Below, in pieces: positions 16,936 to 25,349 of a DNA stretch of 50,967 bases; position 1 is the first letter of the stretch, and every line of letters begins with the position of its first letter. A model generated the notes under the pieces. It searched no databases, was not told where the DNA came from, and saw nothing but the letters and a program-made list of their open reading frames with translations. The stretch spans positions 1 through 50,967 of the forward strand of contig NZ_JAIQZM010000002.1 in NCBI RefSeq assembly GCF_023333595.1, in the 5' to 3' direction. The DNA is from Argonema galeatum A003/A1 (GTDB lineage Bacteria; Cyanobacteriota; Cyanobacteriia; Cyanobacteriales; Aerosakkonemataceae). The translations under genes were made by a program, and so were the position numbers.

Positions 16936-17670
16936 CTACTTTCCATCCTCCCCAGGCTCAATGATCCGCTGGAACAGATAGCCCGTACCGCGTGCCGTCA
17001 AAATCAGTTCTGGATTGCTGGGGTCATCTTCTAACTTAGCTCGCAGCCGGGAGATGTGAACATCCACCACTCGCGTATCCACGTGGCGTTCGGGCGTGTA
17101 TCCCCACACCTCCTGCAAAATTTCCGATCGCGAGAAAGCTTCTCCAGAACGGCTGACTAACAGTTCCAGCAAGCTGAACTCCATCCCGGTGAGCCGAATG
17201 CGTTCGTCGCCTTTGTAGACTTGCCGCTTATTGGTGTCAATTTTGATATTCCCCACATGGATGACACCAGAACTGGGAATTCCTCCTCCGCCCGTTTTGT
17301 CCACCCGCCGCAGCACCGAGCGGATGCGGGCTTCTAGTTCCTTGGGCGAAAAGGGTTTGACAACGTAATCATCAGCTCCCAGCTCCAGACCTGTGATGCG
17401 ATCGGCCACATCTCCCAGAGCTGTTAGCATAATAATCGGCACGTCGGATTCTTTTCGCAACTCTTGACAAACGCCGTAGCCATCTAGCTTAGGCATCATC
17501 ACATCCAGAACTACTAAGTCAGGAGCCGTGTTGCGAAATGTTTCTAAGGCTTCTTCCCCATCGGCAGCAGTGACGACATCGTACCCAATCATTGACAGAC
17601 GAGTTTCCAAAATTCTGCGAATGCTGGCTTCATCGTCTACCACCAGAATTTTTTCTTTGTGGCTTTCCAA
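16936..17670 (-). CDS. rpaB: Response regulator RpaB (Ycf27)
   Basis: An OmpR/PhoB-type DNA-binding response regulator, essential in cyanobacteria, which controls high-light and photosystem genes through HLR1 sites with histidine kinase NblS. The receiver domain has acidic pocket DDE (12-14), phospho-acceptor Asp56 (LVVLDVMMPK) and KPFSPKELEARI; the winged-helix domain has RLTGMEFSLLELLV and HVDTRVVDVHISRLRAKLED, near-identical to known RpaB. The start is a TTG: 17670 gives MESHKEKILVVDDE like relatives and has AAGGAG 11 bases upstream; TTG 17679 is the alternative. It is divergent from radA. Only one HLR1-like half site (TTACATT, about 17725) is visible upstream. Confidence 0.95.
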   Translation of the reverse strand: MESHKEKILVVDDEASIRRILETRLSMIGYDVVTAADGEEALETFRNTAPDLVVLDVMMPKLDGYGVCQELRKESDVPIIMLTALGDVADRITGLELGADDYVVKPFSPKELEARIRSVLRRVDKTGGGGIPSSGVIHVGNIKIDTNKRQVYKGDERIRLTGMEFSLLELLVSRSGEAFSRSEILQEVWGYTPERHVDTRVVDVHISRLRAKLEDDPSNPELILTARGTGYLFQRIIEPGEDGK

Positions 17671-17845
17671 GTTTCTCAATGCTCCTTAATCTGCGGCGTT
17701 TCTAAACGTTAATTTTTAGTACCATTACATTAAGATATTAGCCTATATCAGTCAGTTATTTAAGCCCGGAATTCTCACCCCTATTGCATTTCAAGCTTTT
17801 TTAAGATTTACAAGCCGAGCTTTAGATTCTTTAAGAGATTATCAA

Positions 17846-19426
17846 ATGGCAAAGTCTCGAACTTTATACTTTTGTAACAAATGTGGAGCCGAGACTTCAC
17901 AATGGTTTGGCAAGTGTCCCGAATGCGGCACCTACAGCTCTTTAGAAGAGCAGCTTGTTTCCGCAGCACCGGGCACCGTAAGGGGAAATTGGCAAGGTGC
18001 TAACCGAGGCAATAGCAAATCAGCGCCAAAACCAGCCCAACCAAGGGCGTCTCTAACTTTTGCAGAAATTGTTGACGGGCAAGAGGAGCGGTGGTTCTCT
18101 GGCTACGAGGAATTGGATAGAGTGCTGGGCGGTGGAATTGTCCCAGGCTCTTTGGTGCTGATTGGTGGCGATCCGGGTATTGGCAAGTCAACCCTGCTGC
18201 TACAAGTGGCAAATCGTCTGTCTAGTCACTATCGCATTCTCTATGTTTGTGGGGAAGAGTCAGGAAAACAGGTGAAACTGCGGGCTTCTCGTCTGGGGGT
18301 AGGGGTTGACGCTGCTGAGGAAGCAGAGGAGGGGGAAAGCAACCCTGCTCTTCTTCCCTCCCCGTCTCACGAGGAGGGGAGAACAGCGGGGGAGGGAAAT
18401 TCTCTTCTACGCACGCCTGCTGAGGGTGCGAATTTATACGTGCTTGCGGAAACGAATCTGGAAGAGATTCTCAAAGAATTGGAATCGCTAAAACCTCATG
18501 TGGCGGTGATTGACAGCATTCAGACTATCTATCTTCCCAATTTGACATCCACGGCTGGCTCAGTAACTCAGGTGCGCGAATGTACTTCGGCGCTAATGCA
18601 ATTGGCGAAAAGGGAGGATATCACTCTGTTGATTGTGGGTCACGTTACGAAGGAAGGCGCGATCGCAGGGCCGAAAGTTTTGGAACACTTGGTAGATACA
18701 GTATTGTATTTTGAGGGCGATCGCTTTGCCTCGCACCGCCTCCTACGTTCTGTGAAAAACCGCTTTGGCGCAACTCACGAAATCGGTGTCTTTGAAATGG
18801 TAGACCGAGGACTGCGAGAAGTTTCCAACCCTTCAGAATTATTTTTAGGCAATCGCGATGAAGTGGTTCCCGGAACTTCTCTCGTTGTGGCTTGTGAAGG
18901 AACGCGCCCAATTGTGGTAGAATTACAAGCTTTGGTTAGTCCGACGAGTTACGCTTCACCCAGGCGTTCTACTACTGGTGTTGATTACAACCGATTGATG
19001 CAGATTTTGGCGGTGTTGGAAAAACGGGTAGGGATTCCTTTATCTAAATTAGATGCTTATGTAGCTTCAGCTGGTGGTTTGAATGTGGGGGAACCGGCGG
19101 TAGATTTGGGGATGGCGATCGCAATTGTGGCATCTTTTCGCGATCGCATCGTCGATCCCAGCACCGTATTAATTGGCGAAGTAGGATTGGGCGGACAAGT
19201 TCGATCGGTTTCCCAGATGGAATTGCGCTTGAAAGAAGCGGCTAAACTGGGATTTAAGCGTGCGATCGTTCCTAAAGGGCAAAAATTTGGCGAATTGGGG
19301 TTAGAAATTATACCCGTGGGAAAAGTAATAGATGCGATCGTAGCTGCTATTCCGCCTCAGTCTCAGCCCGGTGATGACGGTGATGACGGTGATGATGAGG
19401 AAGATGAGGAAGAGATGGAGGAATAG
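17846..19426 (+). CDS. radA: DNA repair protein RadA/Sms with in-frame insertion
   Basis: A RecA-like ATPase for recombination-intermediate processing. It has the N-terminal zinc finger (Cys10, 13, 24, 27), Walker A GGDPGIGKST (107-116), Walker B VAVIDSIQT, the RadA-specific KNRFG, and the C-terminal Lon-protease-like domain (SAGGLNVGEPAVDLGMAIAI). Residues about 151-193, between LRASRLG and ANLYVLAET, are extra compared with the usual protein and read as an Ala/Glu/Ser/Pro stretch encoded by an imperfect palindromic, repeat-like sequence (about 18296-18430). The very C-terminus is an acidic GDDGDDGDDEEDEEE tail. The insert sits in a surface loop after strand 2, so the protein may still work. 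Confidence 0.95.
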   Translation: MAKSRTLYFCNKCGAETSQWFGKCPECGTYSSLEEQLVSAAPGTVRGNWQGANRGNSKSAPKPAQPRASLTFAEIVDGQEERWFSGYEELDRVLGGGIVPGSLVLIGGDPGIGKSTLLLQVANRLSSHYRILYVCGEESGKQVKLRASRLGVGVDAAEEAEEGESNPALLPSPSHEEGRTAGEGNSLLRTPAEGANLYVLAETNLEEILKELESLKPHVAVIDSIQTIYLPNLTSTAGSVTQVRECTSALMQLAKREDITLLIVGHVTKEGAIAGPKVLEHLVDTVLYFEGDRFASHRLLRSVKNRFGATHEIGVFEMVDRGLREVSNPSELFLGNRDEVVPGTSLVVACEGTRPIVVELQALVSPTSYASPRRSTTGVDYNRLMQILAVLEKRVGIPLSKLDAYVASAGGLNVGEPAVDLGMAIAIVASFRDRIVDPSTVLIGEVGLGGQVRSVSQMELRLKEAAKLGFKRAIVPKGQKFGELGLEIIPVGKVIDAIVAAIPPQSQPGDDGDDGDDEEDEEEMEE

Positions 19427-19544
19427 CACGACACGGATTTCACGGATGCACGGATAAATTGGGGCTCTTGAAACCCGGTTTCTGCTTTATCCTGGCTTGA
19501 CAAACCGATTCATCCGTGCATCTGCGTCCAAATCCGTGTCGTGC
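19426..19544. repeat. Inverted repeat directly after radA
   Basis: The 30-bp left arm (19426-19455, GCACGACACGGATTTCACGG at its start) is matched by an inverted 33-bp right arm (19512-19544) with a three-base insertion and few mismatches, around a 56-base centre. It starts on the last base of the radA stop codon and may act as its terminator. The rest of the 325-bp gap to the antitoxin gene holds no gene I can support. Confidence 0.75.
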
Positions 19545-19751
19545 CGATGGCTAAAATTGTTTGCGATCGCGAAGCGCTTGTTATTTTTATCTGCTCGTAG
19601 TATTATGTATCTGTGGGAAAATGTGCGCTCATATAAGCTCCTTTTCAGATATCCTATTAATAGATTGCCATCTTAGCAACAGACGATGTACTGAATGTAG
19701 CAGATAGACAATCATGTTAAAAAGGCCAAACTAAAAATAAAAACTCAAGAT

Positions 19752-19985
19752 ATGAAAGCCTACGAATTTCCAGCCAAAGTAACAGCAGAAGGTAAACTCG
19801 AATTACCCGACACACTCTTAAAAAATCTTACCCCTAATCAACAAATAAGGATAATTGTGTTGGTTAATGAACCTGTAGATAAAGAAGATGACGAAGAAAA
19901 AGAAGCGGCAGATTGGGCACGCTTGGGAACAGAACAATTATTTGCTGGCTACAGTGACGAAGACGCTATCTACGACAAAATTTGA
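19752..19985 (+). CDS. Antitoxin of a MazEF/PemIK-like pair
   Basis: A 77-residue acidic protein. The N-terminal KVTAEGKLELPDTLLKNL reads as a short beta-rich DNA-binding or dimerising fold like cyanobacterial AbrB/MazE-type antitoxins; the C-terminal half (DKEDDEEKEAADW) is acidic and suited to wrap a toxin. It ends three bases before the MazF-like toxin, the normal antitoxin-first order. The precise family is not certain; position is the main evidence. Confidence 0.75.
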   Translation: MKAYEFPAKVTAEGKLELPDTLLKNLTPNQQIRIIVLVNEPVDKEDDEEKEAADWARLGTEQLFAGYSDEDAIYDKI

Positions 19986-19988
19986 ATC

Positions 19989-20318
19989 ATGGAAAATTAT
20001 CAATCGGGAGAGGTTATTCTACTATCATACCCTTTTGCTGATGCGATCGGGTCAAAATTTCGCCCAGTTTTGGTACTTTTAGATACAGGGGACAACGACA
20101 TTCTTGTCGCACGGATTACCACTAAAATAACTCAGACATTTTACGATGTTCAAATTCTAGAATTACAACCAGCAGGTTTACTCAAACAGTCCGTAGTTCG
20201 GCTGCATAAAATTAACACAGTAGAAAAGCGTTTAGTAGCTCGCAGGTTAGGAATCTTAGAATCTAGCGACTGGGCGAGAGTGCGCGATAAAATACAGCAA
20301 ATTTGGTCTTTAATTTAA
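19989..20318 (+). CDS. MazF/PemK-family endoribonuclease toxin
   Basis: A 109-residue toxin that should cleave mRNA at short sequence motifs. The start GEVILLSYPFADAIGSKFRP is the MazF/PemK signature (GDIV-x-x-xFP-x-D-x-x-x-K-x-RP), with the RPVLVLL strand after it. VVRLHKINTVEKRLV matches the second conserved patch. Length is normal. It starts three bases after the antitoxin stop, so the two are co-transcribed and probably translationally coupled. Confidence 0.88.
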   Translation: MENYQSGEVILLSYPFADAIGSKFRPVLVLLDTGDNDILVARITTKITQTFYDVQILELQPAGLLKQSVVRLHKINTVEKRLVARRLGILESSDWARVRDKIQQIWSLI

Positions 20319-20601
20319 CAGCCAAGTAGATAAATATTACTCCTTCTCTAAGTTAATCGCCAAAAACCGGGGTTTTATTCAGCATTAACAGGGTAGGGGC
20401 GTTCGCTCTCGCGGCGCGGATGCGCTTAGCATTTGGGCAACTATTTAAAGCTCTAACGAGAAATATTTCACAAAAAAAACCGGATGTCAAGGTTAAGCGT
20501 CCTCTACGCCTGGAGCGGTGCAATAAAAAAAACCGCTACCCTTGGAAAATCCAGAACATATAAGATTAAATTGATTAAGATAAATCGAAAGAGGATACAC
20601 C
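20319..20601. other. Intergenic region with degenerate interspersed repeat
   Basis: The 283-bp gap holds a degenerate copy of the GTTCGC-type repeat (GGCGTTCGCTCTCGCGGCGC, from about 20398) with a TTAGCATT tail, and A-runs. No gene or strong terminator is visible. Confidence 0.5.
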
Positions 20602-21756
20602 ATGCCAGAAACTCCACCAACTATAGCCCTTTTGCTACGCTCATTAAAAGGTGGTGGAGCAGAACGGGTAATGCTAAACCTAGCTCGCGGTTTTGCCCAA
20701 AGCGGACTAAAAGTAGATATGCTGCTGCTAAAAGCCGAGAAAGCCAACTCAGAACAGTTACCCACCCAAGTGCGAATAGTAGATTTAAAAGCTACCCAAT
20801 TAGACAAAAGTAAAACCTTCAAACTACCCACCAGTTTTCAATCTACCACCAGCATTCCCAAACTGATAAATTACCTGCAACAAGAACAACCCAAAGCATT
20901 ACTTTCTGCTACACACTTTCCCAACGAGATAGCCATATTAGCCAAACATCTTTCCAGAACATCCACGCGGGTAGTAGTATCCGAGCATATCACCGTTTCC
21001 GTGGAATCAAAACGAGTAGAGCAAATTTCCTCTCGCCTTATCCCTTTAACGGCGCGGCTGTTTTACCCTTGGGCTGATGGAATTGTAGCAGTTTCCCAAG
21101 GAGTAGCCAAGGATTTAGCCAATATAACCAAACTACCTTTAGAGCGGATTCAGACAATTTACAACCCGGTAATTACTCCCGAAATTTTGCTGATGGCAAA
21201 AGAACCTGTGGATCATCCTTGGTTTGCCAGCGGGGAACCTCCTGTTATCTTAGGAGTGGGAAGGTTTGTCAAGCAAAAAGATTTTCCTACTTTAATTAAA
21301 GCTTTTGCAGAGGTACGAAAAATGCGATCGGCCCGGTTAATGATTTTAGGGGGTGGAAGAGAGCGATCGCACCTAAAATCCTTAGTAAGCGAATTAAACT
21401 TACAAAGCGATGTAGCCTTGCTAAATTTTGTCAAAAACCCCTTTGCCTACATGGCAAGATCCGCCGTATTTGTATTATCCTCAGCTTGGGAAGGTTTGCC
21501 AACTGTAATCATCGAAGCTATGGCGGTGGGAACTCCCGTAGTTTCCACCAATTGTCCGAGTGGCCCAGATGAGATATTAGCTAATGGCAAGTACGGTTTT
21601 TTAGTTCCGGTGGGTGATAGTAGTGCGATCGCCAACTCAATTTTGAGCGTATTAAATGGTAATCCCAAACAAGTCGATCCAGCATGGCTCAACCAATTTA
21701 CTATGGAAAACTCTACCCGCAATTATCTGAATATCTTGGATATGGCTACTACCTAA
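20602..21756 (+). CDS. Glycosyltransferase family 4 (paralogue A)
   Basis: A GT-B-fold retaining glycosyltransferase of 384 residues, probably cytoplasmic or membrane-associated. The N-domain begins with LLRSLKGGGAERVMLNLARG (Gly-rich acceptor-side loop). The C-domain has ILGVGRFVKQKDFPTLIKAF and the EX7E motif in EGLPTVIIEAMAVGTPVV, the nucleotide-sugar site. It is clearly a duplicate of the gene at 22860 (same PWADGIVAVSQGVAKDLAN, NPV and QFT-EN-T segments). GAGG lies seven bases before ATG. It opens the surface-glycan island; sugar and acceptor cannot be predicted. Confidence 0.92.
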   Translation: MPETPPTIALLLRSLKGGGAERVMLNLARGFAQSGLKVDMLLLKAEKANSEQLPTQVRIVDLKATQLDKSKTFKLPTSFQSTTSIPKLINYLQQEQPKALLSATHFPNEIAILAKHLSRTSTRVVVSEHITVSVESKRVEQISSRLIPLTARLFYPWADGIVAVSQGVAKDLANITKLPLERIQTIYNPVITPEILLMAKEPVDHPWFASGEPPVILGVGRFVKQKDFPTLIKAFAEVRKMRSARLMILGGGRERSHLKSLVSELNLQSDVALLNFVKNPFAYMARSAVFVLSSAWEGLPTVIIEAMAVGTPVVSTNCPSGPDEILANGKYGFLVPVGDSSAIANSILSVLNGNPKQVDPAWLNQFTMENSTRNYLNILDMATT

Positions 21757-21871
21757 TTTAGCTGATAAATGTCGATAAACCAGCATACAAAATTTACAGG
21801 CAAATTTATAGGGAAAACTATTGACAAATACTATTTTTTTTGATAATTTAATTATTTTAAGTAACCGAATC

Positions 21872-22693
21872 ATGCTAGCAGCTAAAAATCTCCCTTCCGA
21901 GTTTACTACCTGGAACCTAAAACACAAAGCGCCCTGTGGAGCAGACTGGTGGGTTAAATTCGTTAACTCACAAATCCGGGGACACAATTTTGCTTGGCGC
22001 AATCGCTATAACTTGCCTTCTTGGCTAATTCGACAGATTGGGCCATTTGGCTTTCAACTCAATAGCCTTACGCGAACCTTTGAGTATCCCTGGTGTTTTT
22101 TGGCAACCCCGTTAGAGCCTGGAATGCGGGTACTCGAAATCGGTGCAGGTGCTTCGGGGTTTCAATTTGTACTTGCGGATTATGGATTAGATGTTACCTC
22201 GGTTGACCCATTAATTAATCCCAGCGAACAAGTGGATTGGATATTCTCAGCTAAAGAGTTTAATCATTTGAATCACTCCTTCGGTGGTAAAGTAAAATTT
22301 ATTCAAAATTTTTTGCAAAACGCCAACCTTGATAGCAACCATTACGATCGCATTTTCTCCATTTCGGCAATTGAACACATCCCGCCGGACGATGCGATCC
22401 CGCTAGTCCAAGAAATTGAACGACTTTTGAAACCCGGTGGCTGTTTTATTACTACTATTGATCTTTTTCTAGATTGTTATCCATTTGAAAATCAAGTTTA
22501 TAATCAATACGGAGCTAATATTTCGATTCCTTCTCTAATTGAGCAATCTGGATTAAAGATTAAAATTGGTAATCCTGCCGAATTATATGGCTATACTGAA
22601 TTCGATGCCGAAAAAATACGCTCGCGTCGAGATGAATTTTTAGTCATTAATAACGTTATGACACAGTGCATTATCCTGGAAAAACTAGCATGA
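21872..22693 (+). CDS. Class I SAM-dependent methyltransferase
   Basis: A 273-residue Rossmann methyltransferase. Motif I is MRVLEIGAGASGFQFVLADYG, quoted here as VLEIGAGASGFQ, with VTSVDP as the acidic strand-2 end, YDRIFSISAIEHIPPDD as the strand-4 region, and LKPGGCFITTIDLFLD as the strand-5 region. ATG 21872 starts at MLAAKNLPSEF; the frame is open to TTG 21821. It is placed between two paralogous GT4 genes, so sugar or lipid-carrier methylation in glycan synthesis is likely but inferred. Confidence 0.85.
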   Translation: MLAAKNLPSEFTTWNLKHKAPCGADWWVKFVNSQIRGHNFAWRNRYNLPSWLIRQIGPFGFQLNSLTRTFEYPWCFLATPLEPGMRVLEIGAGASGFQFVLADYGLDVTSVDPLINPSEQVDWIFSAKEFNHLNHSFGGKVKFIQNFLQNANLDSNHYDRIFSISAIEHIPPDDAIPLVQEIERLLKPGGCFITTIDLFLDCYPFENQVYNQYGANISIPSLIEQSGLKIKIGNPAELYGYTEFDAEKIRSRRDEFLVINNVMTQCIILEKLA

Positions 22694-22849
22694 ATAATAA
22701 AATCGAATGATGTTGCCATGAATCTCTTGCTTGGAAAAATTAACTGTTATTCGACGATAATTTATTTGGTTTTTACAAGCATTATCGATCGCCACTCCTT
22801 GACCATTGATTAGTAAACTAAAATTAAATGTAGGCTGATTCGATCGCAA
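22685..22849 (-). pseudogene. Possible 54-codon relict frame on the minus strand
   Basis: The gap between the methyltransferase and the second GT4 gene is open on the minus strand from TTG 22849 to a stop at 22685. The translation (SLLINGQGVAIDNACKNQ, YRRITVNFSKQEIHGNIIRF) alternates like a beta-sandwich edge rather than random sequence. It may be the tail of a lost gene. There is no ribosome site, and the evidence is weak. Confidence 0.25.
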
Positions 22850-22859
22850 TTAAAACTCT

Positions 22860-23975
22860 ATGCCTAAAACTCCCTCTCATATTGCCATTTTCCTCCGCTC
22901 TTTAGCTGGTGGTGGCGCAGAAAAAGTAATGGTAAACTTATCGCGCGGCTTTGTCGAGCGAGGATTAAAAGTAGATTTAGTGCTGGGCAACATCAAAGGA
23001 GCCTACAATTCCCAAGTCCATCCCCACGTGCGAGTTGTAGACTTACAAGCACCCAAGCTACTTACAACCATTCCCAAACTAACAGCTTACTTAAAACAAG
23101 AACAGCCATTTACTTTACTTTCTGCCCTACATTATCCCTGTGAAATTTCTTTGTGGGCTAAACGTCTGGCTGGGGTATCTACGCGAGTAATTGTATCCGA
23201 ACACAACACTCTTTCTGTAGAAGCAAAGCGTTTACCTCAATTGACAGCACGCCTAACTCCTCTAGCCGCCAGGTTATTTTACCCTTGGGCCGATCGCATT
23301 ATAGCAGTTTCCCAAGGAGTAGCCAACGACTTAGCTAATGTGACAAAAATCCCCAAAGAACAGATTAAGGTAATTTACAATCCGGTAGTGACAGCAGAGT
23401 TGCTAGAAAAGGCAAAAGAACCTGTAGAACACCCTTGGTTTATGAGTGGAGAACCGCCAGTAATTTTGGGTGTGGGGAGGTTAATCGAGCAAAAAGATTA
23501 CCCAACACTGATTCGTGCTTTTGCGAAAGTATTGACAGAGCAAGAGGCTAAATTGATAATATTAGGACGAGGACCCCAACGAGAACGACTAAATAACTTA
23601 ATCTGCGAATTAGGTATAGAAAATCATGTAGCCATGCTCGGTTTTGTCCCAAATCCTTCTGCGTATATGGCGCGGGCTACAGTAGTTGCCTTATCTTCAG
23701 CTTGGGAAGGTTTTGGTAACGTTTTGGTAGAAGCAATGGCGGTGGGAACTCCGGTAGTTTCTACTGATTGTCCAAGTGGCCCTGCGGAGATTTTAGATAA
23801 TGGCAAGTATGGTGAATTAGTGCCTGTGGGGGACAGCGAAGCAATGGCAGAAGCAATTTTGCGGGTATTAGCTGGTAATAATAAATCAGTTGATGCAGCT
23901 TGGTTGCAGCAATTTACCTTAGAAAATGCCACGCAAAAGTATCTTGATGTTCTGGGTGTTTCTCAAACAGATTAA
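22860..23975 (+). CDS. Glycosyltransferase family 4 (paralogue B)
   Basis: A 371-residue GT-B glycosyltransferase, sister to the gene at 20602. The same landmarks are in the same order: FLRSLAGGGAEKVMVNLSRG, YPWADRIIAVSQGVANDL, ILGVGRLIEQKDYPTLIRAF, ILGRGPQRERL, and the EX7E motif EGFGNVLVEAMAVGTPVV. It lacks about 13 residues in the N-domain loop compared with paralogue A. Divergence suggests an old duplication with separate acceptor specificity. It converges on the GT2 gene with only two bases between the stops. Confidence 0.92.
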   Translation: MPKTPSHIAIFLRSLAGGGAEKVMVNLSRGFVERGLKVDLVLGNIKGAYNSQVHPHVRVVDLQAPKLLTTIPKLTAYLKQEQPFTLLSALHYPCEISLWAKRLAGVSTRVIVSEHNTLSVEAKRLPQLTARLTPLAARLFYPWADRIIAVSQGVANDLANVTKIPKEQIKVIYNPVVTAELLEKAKEPVEHPWFMSGEPPVILGVGRLIEQKDYPTLIRAFAKVLTEQEAKLIILGRGPQRERLNNLICELGIENHVAMLGFVPNPSAYMARATVVALSSAWEGFGNVLVEAMAVGTPVVSTDCPSGPAEILDNGKYGELVPVGDSEAMAEAILRVLAGNNKSVDAAWLQQFTLENATQKYLDVLGVSQTD

Positions 23976-23977
23976 AA

Positions 23978-24880
23978 TTAATTGTACTGCTTTTTAACGA
24001 TCCGATTAAGGCATCGCACAAGAATTTCTAAACCTTCCAGCGGGGAAATAGACGACCAATAACTTTTGACAAGTTTTTGATAGTCTTGTTCCACACCACC
24101 ACAGCGCCAATAAGTGCTAATTCCATCGGCAAATACTTTATTAGTAAACTTGGATAATTCTGGGAACTTTTGCTTTAACCAGTAGGCAGTAACTACATCT
24201 AACCTAGCTCGATAAGGTAGTTTATCAAACCTAAAAGTATAGGCGTTGTCACCATGTATTCTTTGAATTGCTAAATCCTTATCCATGTAAAAACCTGGAC
24301 TGAGGTAGTAGGTAGCAAGTTTGATATAATTATCGCTTAAGGGTGGTTCTTCCGGCATAGGGAGAATTAAACCTAGCAAAGAACGCCTGTAAGTAATGCC
24401 AGATGTCGCGGGATGAACGAAGCTTCTTTGTCCGTTTTTAATGTAATCTCTATAATCTAAATTTCCAAAAGCAGAAGGGCGACTAACTTTGAAAGTTTTA
24501 CCAGTTTCGGGATTCATAACTTTAAGAGTGTGAAAGCACCAACCAATATCGGGATACTGTTTATAGATTTTGACGATTTCTGTTACTTTGTCTGGTAAGA
24601 ACATATCATCAGCATCCAGCATACAAATAATCTCGCCGTAACTTTTAGCAAAACCAGCGTTAAAAGCCGAAGCCTGTCCACCGTTTTCTTGCAAAATCGG
24701 GATAATTTTGTTATAATAGCTGGCAATTATATCCTGCGACTTGTCAGTAGAACCGTCATCGACTACAATAACTTCAGTATTAGAATAAGTTTGATTGAGG
24801 GCGCTTTCAATGGCTGCAGGCAAAAACTGCCCGTAGTTGTAGTTATTGATGATAATGCTTACCAGGGGTTGCTCTTGCAT
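23978..24880 (-). CDS. Glycosyltransferase family 2
   Basis: A 300-residue GT-A-fold glycosyltransferase. VSIIINNYNYGQFLPAAIES is the family start, VIVVDDGSTDKSQDII binds the nucleotide, GEIICMLDADDMFLPDKV gives the metal-binding DXD, and the acceptor part follows (HPATSGITYRR; PPLSDNYIKLATYY). No membrane helix is obvious. Acceptor and sugar are unknown. Confidence 0.9.
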   Translation of the reverse strand: MQEQPLVSIIINNYNYGQFLPAAIESALNQTYSNTEVIVVDDGSTDKSQDIIASYYNKIIPILQENGGQASAFNAGFAKSYGEIICMLDADDMFLPDKVTEIVKIYKQYPDIGWCFHTLKVMNPETGKTFKVSRPSAFGNLDYRDYIKNGQRSFVHPATSGITYRRSLLGLILPMPEEPPLSDNYIKLATYYLSPGFYMDKDLAIQRIHGDNAYTFRFDKLPYRARLDVVTAYWLKQKFPELSKFTNKVFADGISTYWRCGGVEQDYQKLVKSYWSSISPLEGLEILVRCLNRIVKKQYN

Positions 24881-24953
24881 AACTCGATTTTTTTACCAGT
24901 GGGAATGTCTAATTTAAGGGGAGACAATCCAATCATAATCCACAGAGGTAATT

Positions 24954-25052
24954 ATGAGTCAGCCTAAACGAATAGTTTTTTTGATGCTAAACTTGAATGC
25001 AGGATGATTAGAAGGACTTATAACCAACTTGCTTGAAGGCATGGTTTGTTGA
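24954..25052 (+). pseudogene. Relict 5' end of a glycosyltransferase gene
   Basis: ATG 24954 has GAGGT five bases upstream and encodes MSQPKRIVFLMLNLNAG, which looks like the first strand and Gly-rich loop of a GT4 enzyme. TGA follows at 25005, and the same frame continues LEGLITNLLEGMV to a second stop at 25050, matching the next helix of that fold. I read this as the degraded start of a lost gene. Confidence 0.5.
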
Positions 25053-25079
25053 ATATATCCTACTATTATAAAGGTAGCT

Positions 25080-25346
25080 ATGATAAGTATAATTACACCA
25101 GTTTATAATGGCGATCGCTTTATTGAGTCCTGCATAAAAGTTGTCATTGACCAAGCCTGTCCAGATGTCGAACATATCATTGTTGATGGTGGTTCAACAG
25201 ACCGAACTTTAGAGATTATCCAGCAGTATGCAGAAAAATATCCACACATTCGCTGGATTTCGGAAAAAGATAGCGGACAATTGTCATCTATTAAAGGCAG
25301 ATTAAATAAAATCTTTGCTCAAAATTTGCTCAATAACTCCAAATAG
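25080..25346 (+). pseudogene. Truncated glycosyltransferase family 2 gene
   Basis: Eighty-eight codons starting MISIITPVYNGDRFIESC, then HIIVDGGSTDRTLEII and IRWISEKDSGQ, a good GT2 N-terminus. It stops matching directly after SEKDSGQ, where intact relatives continue into the DXD region, and ends 20 codons later. It lacks the metal site and acceptor domain (normal length about 250 or more), so it is a fragment. A short expressed product cannot be excluded. Confidence 0.75.
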
Positions 25347-25349
25347 CTA

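Noticed and set aside
17680..17845. HLR1 (RpaB) site between rpaB and radA
   Set aside because: Only one TTACATT half site; the required second half at the right spacing is absent.
20493..20831. Minus-strand frame at the GT4 paralogue A start
   Set aside because: Shadow of the GT4 N-terminus; no ribosome site and no protein-like pattern upstream.
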